This document shows positions 58,539 through 64,000 of a DNA stretch of 64,000 nucleotides, piece after piece. Within the stretch, counting starts at the first letter, position 1. Each line of letters begins with the position of its first letter. The translations under genes and the position numbers were made by a program. Origin of the DNA: Knufia peltigerae (taxonomy: Eukaryota; Ascomycota; Eurotiomycetes; Chaetothyriales; Trichomeriaceae); assembly GCA_030247855.1 (NCBI GenBank), contig JAPDRN010000144.1:1-64000 (forward strand). The letters are read 5' to 3'. The notes below the pieces were generated by a model. The model was not told where the DNA came from and did not search any database. It saw only the letters and a program-made list of their open reading frames with translations.

Positions 58539-59906
58539 ATGCTCGACAAAGTCGTCATCGCCAACCGAGGGGAAATCGCGCTGCGCATCCTGCGCGCGTG
58601 CAATACCCTGGGCATCCGCACGGTGGCCGTGCACTCCACGGTCGACCGCAACCTCAAGCACGTGGCCATGGCCGATGAATCGGTCTGCATCGGCCCGGCG
58701 TCGTCGGCGGAAAGCTACCTCAACATCCCGGCGCTGATCGCCGCGGCCGAGGTCACCGACGCCCAGGCCATCCACCCGGGGTATGGCTTCCTGTCCGAGA
58801 ACGCCAACTTCGCCGAGCGCGTGGAAGAGTCCGGCTTCATCTTCATCGGCCCGAAGGCAGACACCATCCGCCTGATGGGCGACAAGGTCGAAGCGATCCG
58901 CGCCATGAAGTCGGCCGGAGTGCCGTGCGTGCCCGGCTCGGGTGGCCCGCTCGGCGAAGACATCGTCGCCAACACCAAGATCGCCCGTGAGATCGGCTAC
59001 CCGGTCATCATCAAGGCAGCTGGTGGCGGCGGTGGCCGCGGCATGCGCGTGGTGCACGCCGAAGCCTCGCTGAAGACCTCCATCGAGACCACCAAGAGTG
59101 AGGCCAAGGCCGCGTTCGGCAATGGCGAGGTCTACATGGAGAAGTTCCTGGAGAATCCGCGCCACGTGGAGATCCAGGTGCTGGCCGACGGCCAGGGCAA
59201 TGCCATCCACCTCGGCGAGCGCGACTGCTCGATGCAGCGTCGTCACCAGAAGGTGGTCGAGGAAGCGCCGGCACCGGGCATCACCACCGAGCAGCGCGAG
59301 CAGATCGGCAAGGTGTGCGTGGAAGCCTGCATCCGTATCGGTTACCGCGGCGCCGGCACCTTCGAGTTCCTGTACGAAGACGGCCGTTTCTACTTCATCG
59401 AAATGAACACCCGCATCCAGGTGGAGCATCCGGTTACCGAGATGGTCACCGGCATCGACCTGGTCGCCGAACAGCTGAAGATCGCTGCCGGCCAGAAGCT
59501 GTCGATCAAGCAAAGCGACGTGGTGCTGACCGGCCATGCGATCGAGTGCCGCATCAACGCCGAAGACGCCGAAACCTTCGTGCCGAGCCCGGGCACCATC
59601 ACCGGCTTCCATGCACCGGGCGGCCCCGGCGTGCGCGTCGATACCCACATCTACAGTGGCTACCGCGTGCCGTCGAACTATGACTCGATGATCGGCAAGC
59701 TGATCGTGCACGGTCCGGACCGTGAGACCGCCATCGCCCGCATGCGGGTGGCGCTGAGCGAGATGGTGGTCGATGGCATCAAGACCAACATCGCCCTGCA
59801 GCAGCGGATCATGCGCGACAAGGGCTTCCAGGCCGGTGGCCAGAACATCCATTACCTGGAAAAGCGCCTTGCCGAGCGCAAGAGCAAGCCGATCGCGTTG
59901 ACCTGA
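58539..59906 (+). CDS. accC: Acetyl-CoA carboxylase, biotin carboxylase subunit
   Basis: 455 residues, near the E. coli length (449). It begins MLDKVVIANRGEIALRILRACNTLGIRTVAV. The ATP-grasp glycine loop is KAAGGGGGRGMRVV, with HPGYGFLSENANFAE and ECRINAEDAETF further on. It carboxylates biotin on AccB with ATP and bicarbonate, the committed supply step for fatty-acid synthesis. The aroQ-lprI-accB-accC group ends in a strong terminator. Confidence 0.98.
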   Translation: MLDKVVIANRGEIALRILRACNTLGIRTVAVHSTVDRNLKHVAMADESVCIGPASSAESYLNIPALIAAAEVTDAQAIHPGYGFLSENANFAERVEESGFIFIGPKADTIRLMGDKVEAIRAMKSAGVPCVPGSGGPLGEDIVANTKIAREIGYPVIIKAAGGGGGRGMRVVHAEASLKTSIETTKSEAKAAFGNGEVYMEKFLENPRHVEIQVLADGQGNAIHLGERDCSMQRRHQKVVEEAPAPGITTEQREQIGKVCVEACIRIGYRGAGTFEFLYEDGRFYFIEMNTRIQVEHPVTEMVTGIDLVAEQLKIAAGQKLSIKQSDVVLTGHAIECRINAEDAETFVPSPGTITGFHAPGGPGVRVDTHIYSGYRVPSNYDSMIGKLIVHGPDRETAIARMRVALSEMVVDGIKTNIALQQRIMRDKGFQAGGQNIHYLEKRLAERKSKPIALT

Positions 59907-59930
59907 TCGGCAACTGCTGTCGCTGGACAC

Positions 59931-59966
59931 GAAAAGGGCGGGGATTTCCCCGCCCTTTTCTGTTTG
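59931..59966 (+). terminator. Intrinsic terminator after accC
   Basis: GAAAAGGGCGGGG and CCCCGCCCTTTTC pair around ATTT, followed by TGTTTG. It also serves the opposite direction (A-rich left arm). Confidence 0.85.
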
Positions 59967-59973
59967 CCGTCCG

Positions 59974-60041
59974 GTAGCGCCGGGCCCTCCCCGGCGAAAA
60001 GGCAACCAAGCGCAATGCCGCCGGGCATGGCCCGGCGTTAC
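59974..60041. repeat. Two SMAG repeats, inverted pair
   Basis: GTAG-CGCCGGG...CCCGGCG (59974-59996) and CGCCGGGC-ATG-GCCCGGCG-TTAC (60019-60041; head GTAA on the minus strand). Confidence 0.85.
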
Positions 60042-60043
60042 CT

Positions 60044-60418
60044 TCAACGCTTGTCGGCCACTTCCGCGGGAATCTGCGAGTTCGCCAAAGGACGCACGCC
60101 GTTCGGCGAGGTCGGATCGACGATCACCATGGTCTCGCTGGAGCCATCCGGCCACACCACCTGGAAGGTGCTGCCGGCCGGCAACGACGAGAACGGCACG
60201 CCACTCTGCGCGCGGTAAACGGCAGCAACCTGGCTGGCACCGGCACGGCGTATATCTTCCTGCGCCTTCACCGAGGTCAGTTCCACCTTCGACAGATGCC
60301 GGTAGCGGTCCTCGTAGGTGTCGATCATCAGCAGGCCCACGGCACCGGCCGAGTACGCCACGAACAACACCACCCAGAACCAGAACTTGGCCCCATGCAG
60401 GAATCGACGGTAGTTCAT
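60044..60418 (-). CDS. Membrane-anchored protein of unknown function
   Basis: 124 residues from the ATG at 60416-60418, overlapping the upstream gene by four bases. One membrane helix near the N-terminus (FWFWVVLFVAYSAGAVGLLMI, ~12-32) is followed by a periplasmic part with a helical region and a small beta-like segment (TFQVVWPDGSSETMVIVDP). No cysteines. It is translationally coupled to the gene at 60415, so the two probably act together. No family recognised. Confidence 0.65.
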   Translation of the reverse strand: MNYRRFLHGAKFWFWVVLFVAYSAGAVGLLMIDTYEDRYRHLSKVELTSVKAQEDIRRAGASQVAAVYRAQSGVPFSSLPAGSTFQVVWPDGSSETMVIVDPTSPNGVRPLANSQIPAEVADKR

Positions 60419-61380
60419 CGCCCGTCCCTCGTTCCAATCAATCGCTTGATCCATTCCTTCATTTTCCCCGCACCTTGCCGCGAAACCGCGGCGTCATACA
60501 CAAATTCACGGAAGTCCTGCGTTCCATCCGGCGAACAGATCCCTCCATTCGCACAAAAACTGTTGACCAGCACGCTGTCGGCTCCACAGGGAAGACCGAG
60601 TTCGCAGGCCGCAACCCGCCATGCCAGTTCACTCAGCTGTTCACCGGCCACCATGCCGGTCAACGCCTTGTCGCCCGCCGCACGCAATCCCATGCCCGGC
60701 GCGATTGCCATATAGGCTTCCGGATCGCGCGAGGCACGTACGCGCTCGACCAGATCACGGCGGTACTGCTCGTTGTCGTGCAGCGGCTCACCTTCGGCAA
60801 ACAGCGCCGCTTCCGCAGCGAGGTTGCCCTGCTGGGCCGCACGACGGCGCTCGCCGAGCACCAGCGCCGGCCCCAGCTTGTCGCCGGGCACGAAGCCACC
60901 GCAGCGCTGCGCCACCCGCTCGCGCGCCTCCACCATCTCCGGTGCAGCACTCAGGCCGAGGCCGGACAGCACGTTGTTGTCCAGGCGATAGCCGCCCGGA
61001 TCAACGGCGTACTGCGCGCAGTAGTCATAGACCCGGCTGAGCATCCAGCGCGCCTCATGGTTGCCCTGGTCGGCCTGCACGCGCAGGCGCTGCGCGTAGG
61101 CGTACAGATCGGTGGCACTTTCGATGTCGGCGCGGATATCCAGCGGCAGGCCCGAAGGCAGCGCGGTGCCACGTTCAAAAGCGGTGAGGCGGCGTGACAG
61201 TGCTTCCGGCATCATCGGCGCCAGCGCCCCCTGCACATCGCTGGCCTGGGCAGCCAGCGGTACATCGCCGCGCGCGTCCATGTCCCGGCTGTGGCCATTG
61301 GCCCGATAACCGGCCACGCCCAGCACGGCCACGGCCGGCAGGACGAGCAACCAGGTTTTCAGGGTCGGGGCGAAAGCCAT
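60415..61380 (-). CDS. Hypothetical protein with N-terminal membrane anchor
   Basis: 321 residues from the ATG at 61378-61380. A hydrophobic N-terminus (LKTWLLVLPAVAVLGVAGY) is a membrane anchor or signal peptide. The rest is helical with a Sel1-like character (YAYAQRLRVQADQGNHEARWMLSRVYDYC, RRRAAQQGNLAAEAALFAEGEP) and several cysteines (CAQY, CELGLPC, SFCANGGICS). It ends with a basic helix. The ATGA overlap with the 124-residue gene marks a two-gene unit. The homology to Sel1 repeats is suggestive only; function unknown. Confidence 0.65.
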   Translation of the reverse strand: MAFAPTLKTWLLVLPAVAVLGVAGYRANGHSRDMDARGDVPLAAQASDVQGALAPMMPEALSRRLTAFERGTALPSGLPLDIRADIESATDLYAYAQRLRVQADQGNHEARWMLSRVYDYCAQYAVDPGGYRLDNNVLSGLGLSAAPEMVEARERVAQRCGGFVPGDKLGPALVLGERRRAAQQGNLAAEAALFAEGEPLHDNEQYRRDLVERVRASRDPEAYMAIAPGMGLRAAGDKALTGMVAGEQLSELAWRVAACELGLPCGADSVLVNSFCANGGICSPDGTQDFREFVYDAAVSRQGAGKMKEWIKRLIGTRDGR

Positions 61381-61530
61381 CGGCAACGGTCGGTGGTACG
61401 GCGCACAGGAAAGCGCCGAGTTTAGCAAGGCCCGTGAGGCCTGTCTGAATCGGCTTCGTTCATCTCAAGGCATACGGAGACGCCGTGATGGTCTAGCATG
61501 GCCCCCTTTCCCGCGATTGCCCTCACCGCC

Positions 61531-62451
61531 ATGCCGTTCCTGGAACTGACCCTGCGTTGCACCGAAGCCACCCAGCCCCGCTATGAGAATGCGCTGGAGG
61601 ACGTCGGCGCGCTGGCGGTGACCCTGCTTGATGCCGAAGCCGACACCAGCAACGAGCAGGCCATCCTGGAGCCCGGCGTGGGCGAGACCCCGCTGTGGGA
61701 CACCCTGGTGCTCAGCGCGCTGTTCCCGGCCGACAGCAACGCCCTGCTGCTGCTGGCCGCGCTGGAAGCCTTCGACCCGGAGCTGGACTGGAGCAACGGC
61801 AGCTTCCGCGCCGTGGAAGACCAGGATTGGGAGCGCGCGTGGCTGGACCAGTTCCAGCCGATGGACTTCGGCAGCCGCACCTGGATCGTGCCGTGGAACC
61901 ATGAGCTGCCGGAGGCCGCGCAGGCTGCCGACGCCGCCATCGTGCGCCTCGACCCGGGCCTGGCGTTCGGCTCGGGCACCCACCCGACCACCGCGCTGTG
62001 CCTGCGCTGGCTGGACCAGTTGGCCGTTGATGGCCAGCTGCAGGGCCAGCGCGTGCTCGACTTCGGCTGTGGCTCGGGCATTCTCGCCCTGGCCGCGCTG
62101 AAGCTCGGTGCCGCCCAGGCCATCGGCGTGGACAACGACCCGCAGGCGCTGATCGCCACCGCCGACAACGCCGAACGCAATGGCGAACAGGCGCGCATGC
62201 AGGTGTACCTGCCGCAGGACGAACCGGTCGCCACCTATCCGATCGTGGTCGCCAACATCCTGGCCTCCGCGCTGGATGCACTGGCCGAACTGCTGGCCGC
62301 CCGTGTCGCCACCGGTGGTCGCATTGCCCTGTCGGGCATCCTGCAGGGCCAGGAAGACGAACTGCTGCAGCGCTATGCAACGTGGTTCGACGACCTGCAG
62401 GCCACCCAGGATGGCGACTGGATGCGTATCACCGGCGTACGCCGCGCCTGA
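61531..62451 (+). CDS. prmA: Ribosomal protein L11 methyltransferase
   Basis: 306 residues from ATG 61531 (MPFLELTLRCTEATQPRYENAL); an in-frame start at 61498 is not needed. The N-terminal L11-binding domain (~1-60) and a linker precede the Rossmann methyltransferase domain, seen as LDPGLAFGSGTHPTTALCL, VLDFGCGSGILALAALKLG, GVDNDPQALIATADNAERNG and IVVANILASALDAL. It trimethylates N-terminal and lysine amines of L11 with SAM. prmA lies upstream of fis as in many gammaproteobacteria. Confidence 0.96.
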   Translation: MPFLELTLRCTEATQPRYENALEDVGALAVTLLDAEADTSNEQAILEPGVGETPLWDTLVLSALFPADSNALLLLAALEAFDPELDWSNGSFRAVEDQDWERAWLDQFQPMDFGSRTWIVPWNHELPEAAQAADAAIVRLDPGLAFGSGTHPTTALCLRWLDQLAVDGQLQGQRVLDFGCGSGILALAALKLGAAQAIGVDNDPQALIATADNAERNGEQARMQVYLPQDEPVATYPIVVANILASALDALAELLAARVATGGRIALSGILQGQEDELLQRYATWFDDLQATQDGDWMRITGVRRA

Positions 62452-62493
62452 TCGTGGTTGAATGACCGCTGGATCCGAGCCCGCGCCCTGAGC

Positions 62494-63243
62494 ATGTCCG
62501 AGCCGAACCCACCGCGCCGTCCCCTGGCCACGTTCCTGCGCACCGCGCAGGAGCGCGATGCCACGCCTGAAGCCACCGGACCGCGCGAACCGGTGCCGAC
62601 CGATGCAGCGCCGGTGATCGACGACATAGACCCGGCAACGGACATCGTGGCGGCAACAGAAGCAGAATCGCTGGTTGCCGATGATCCAATCATCGAACCG
62701 GCCTTCACTGGCACGCCCGGCATCGTTGCCAACGCCGCCGATGCGCCCAGCTTCCTCGGCGTGCGCCCACGGGCGCAGCCAACCCCTCGCTGGCATTGGC
62801 TGCTGGTGGCCGCATTGGCGCTGCTGCTGTTGCTGCAGAGCGTGCTTGCCGATCGTGCACGGCTGGCCGCCGATGCCGGCACCCGGCCGTGGATCAGCGC
62901 GCTGTGCAACGTGCTGCGCTGCACGCTCCCCGCCTGGCGCGAGCCCACTGCATTCACCATGACCAGCCGTGAAATCCGCCCGTTGCCGGCCCAGGCCGGC
63001 GTCCTGCAGATCCAGGCCAGCATCCGCAACGACGCGCGCTGGCCGCAGGCATGGCCGGATCTGCGCCTGTCGCTGTCCGATGCCGATGGTCGCGTGATCG
63101 GCACCGGCGTGTTCTCACCGGCGCAGTACCTCGGTGAAAACCCCGGGGCGGCCCCGCTGGAACCGGGTCAAAGCGCGCGCATCGCCTTCCGCGTGCAGGA
63201 ACCTGCCGCATCCACGGTCGCATTCACCTTCGAGTTCCTTTGA
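62494..63243 (+). CDS. DUF3426-domain membrane protein lacking the zinc-finger head
   Basis: 249 residues from ATG 62494; a TTG at 62458 is an alternative. A disordered acidic N-terminus (~1-100) is followed by one membrane helix (WHWLLVAALALLLLLQSVLA) and a periplasmic DUF3426 domain with a cysteine pair (ALCNVLRCTLPAW) and immunoglobulin-like strands (LQIQASIRNDARWPQAWPDLRLSLSDADGRVIG, FRVQEPAAST). Many DUF3426 proteins begin with an MJ0042 zinc ribbon; none is visible here. It lies between prmA and fis. Role unknown. Confidence 0.8.
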   Translation: MSEPNPPRRPLATFLRTAQERDATPEATGPREPVPTDAAPVIDDIDPATDIVAATEAESLVADDPIIEPAFTGTPGIVANAADAPSFLGVRPRAQPTPRWHWLLVAALALLLLLQSVLADRARLAADAGTRPWISALCNVLRCTLPAWREPTAFTMTSREIRPLPAQAGVLQIQASIRNDARWPQAWPDLRLSLSDADGRVIGTGVFSPAQYLGENPGAAPLEPGQSARIAFRVQEPAASTVAFTFEFL

Positions 63244-63332
63244 CCTTGGTCGGACCGTCCGGTCGTGGCAGGTCGGGCACGCTCGCGCTAGACTGACCGC
63301 CATCACCTCATCCGGTCCGGCGCCCCGCGTGC

Positions 63333-63635
63333 ATGGACCAACCAGATCGGGAACCCCCCTTGAACGCTGTCCTTTCTCGTCCTGACAACAGTCGTGGCGC
63401 TGCCCGGCCACCGCTGCGCGAACACGTGGCCCAGTCCGTGCGCCGTTACCTGCGCGACCTCGATGGCTGCGATGCGGACGATGTCTACGAGATCGTACTG
63501 CGCGAGATGGAGATTCCACTGTTCGTGGAAGTGCTCAACCATTGCGAAGGCAACCAGAGCCGCGCGGCGGCGATGCTGGGCATCCACCGCGCCACCCTGC
63601 GCAAGAAGCTGAAGGAATACGGCATCAGCGCGTAA
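63333..63635 (+). CDS. fis: Fis-family nucleoid-associated DNA-binding protein
   Basis: 100 residues. The C-terminal helix-turn-helix (NQSRAAAMLGIHRATLRKKLKEYG, in two parts ~72-96) and the preceding helices (VYEIVLREMEIPLFVEVLNHC) match Fis closely, as does its place after prmA. Fis bends DNA and activates rRNA and growth-related promoters. Compared with E. coli (98 residues), the N-terminal beta-hairpin region is replaced by a more variable arginine/proline-rich stretch. Growth-phase control is expected but no site is evident upstream. Confidence 0.92.
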   Translation: MDQPDREPPLNAVLSRPDNSRGAARPPLREHVAQSVRRYLRDLDGCDADDVYEIVLREMEIPLFVEVLNHCEGNQSRAAAMLGIHRATLRKKLKEYGISA

Positions 63636-63646
63636 GCGCCGCATGG

Positions 63647-63753
63647 GTAGTGCCGGCCGCTGGCCGGCAATCGCAACACGCTGTCATCGTTCATGAGGTT
63701 GCCGGCCAGCGGCCGGCACTACCGGCTCTGGTAGATCCACGCCATGCGTGGAT
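63647..63753. repeat. Three SMAG repeats
   Basis: GTAG-TGCCGGCC-GCT-GGCCGGCA (63647-63669), TGCCGGCC-AGC-GGCCGGCA-CTAC (63700-63722) and GTAG-ATCCACGC-CAT-GCGTGGAT (63731-63753). The first two form an inverted pair. Confidence 0.9.
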
Positions 63754-63768
63754 GGCCCTCCGGCCGAA

Positions 63769-64000
63769 TCACCCGCCGCCACCCGCCTTCCAGTAGTAAC
63801 GCACCACGTGGAAGAACACCGGCGCGGCGAAGCACACTGAATCCAGCCGATCGAGCATGCCGCCATGGCCCTCGATCATGTTGCCCCAGTCCTTGATGCC
63901 GCGGTCGCGCTTGATGGCCGACATCACCAGGCCACCCCAGAACCCCATCAGGTTGATCAGCAGCGACAGGCCGAACGCCTGCAGCGGCGTGAACGGGGTG
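63769..64000 (-). CDS. Phosphatidate cytidylyltransferase-like protein (C-terminal part; runs off the right edge)
   Basis: The last 76 codons of a minus-strand gene with its TGA at 63769-63771. The segment LMGFWGGLVMSAIKRDRGIKDWGN followed by MIEGHGGMLDRLDSVCFAAPVFF matches the C-terminal signature of CdsA/YnbB-type CDP-diacylglycerol synthases, with the KRDRGIKD...GHGGxLDRxDS motif holding the catalytic and Mg2+-binding aspartates. The enzyme makes CDP-diglyceride from phosphatidate and CTP in the inner membrane. The N-terminal part lies outside the window, so paralogue type cannot be fixed. Confidence 0.88.
   Translation of the reverse strand, partial: TPFTPLQAFGLSLLINLMGFWGGLVMSAIKRDRGIKDWGNMIEGHGGMLDRLDSVCFAAPVFFHVVRYYWKAGGGG

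Noticed and set aside
58014..60437. Minus-strand open frame of 807 codons opposite accB-accC
   Set aside because: Antisense shadow of two clear essential genes; no recognisable motif.
1..64000. tRNA, rRNA, prophage or insertion-sequence genes
   Set aside because: I looked for transposase, integrase, capsid and tRNA patterns by eye and saw none; a covariance-model and HMM search would be needed to exclude small decayed ones.

Overview
The window is chromosomal DNA of a high-GC gammaproteobacterium of the Xanthomonadaceae, most likely Stenotrophomonas of the S. maltophilia group. Two things support this. Gene order is xanthomonad-like (def/fmt/rsmB, dprA-smg-topA-tsaC, cutA-dsbD-tlpA, aroQ-accB-accC, prmA-DUF3426-fis). 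In addition, at least 20 short hairpin repeats begin with GTAG, the hallmark of the SMAG/REP family of S. maltophilia. I see no prophage, integrase, IS transposase, CRISPR array, rRNA or tRNA.

Layout. 1-3425 (mostly minus strand): ArnT-like glycosyltransferase (partial), rsmB, fmt, def. 3555-11606 (plus): LysM protein, dprA, smg, two GYF-domain membrane proteins, topA, tsaC. 11650-19536: two DUF4124-like secreted proteins, an SDR, a small lipoprotein, sppA, a MATE pump, a DUF3106 protein and a degenerate sigma-factor/membrane fusion. 19537-27366: an AT-rich region with two perfect inverted DnaA boxes, priA, a GST, a NYN-LOTUS protein, type II NADH dehydrogenase, a GIY-YIG protein, and a tandem glycine riboswitch ahead of a TRIC/UPF0126 channel. 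27552-33878: aroG with an upstream attenuator, an AlkC-like/MarR pair, and a LysR gene divergent from a GST and a flavin monooxygenase. 34022-42073: groESL with a sigma-32-type promoter and a degenerate CIRCE, a secreted nuclease, cutA-dsbD-tlpA, and a 625-bp repeat-rich gap. 42163-54616: a Fur-box-preceded ferric reductase, a chemoreceptor with a FliA-type promoter, an arylamine N-acetyltransferase, a broken VOC gene, several regulators and small genes. 54628-64000: a PEP-mutase-like enzyme, an acetamidase, aroQ-lprI-like-accB-accC, two linked hypotheticals, prmA, a DUF3426 protein, fis, and the end of a cdsA-like gene.

How it fits together. Most genes are housekeeping: translation start and protein maturation, DNA topology and restart, chaperonin, fatty-acid and aromatic biosynthesis, periplasmic disulfide reduction. 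The more unusual content is regulatory. A 25-codon leader ORF containing F-Y-W-Y-Y-F lies two to five bases from the predicted transcription start, ahead of a terminator hairpin in front of aroG. A strong terminator separates def from fmt. There are operator-like palindromes at the marR, tetR and lysR genes. At several genes the GTAG head of a hairpin repeat also provides the TAG stop codon.
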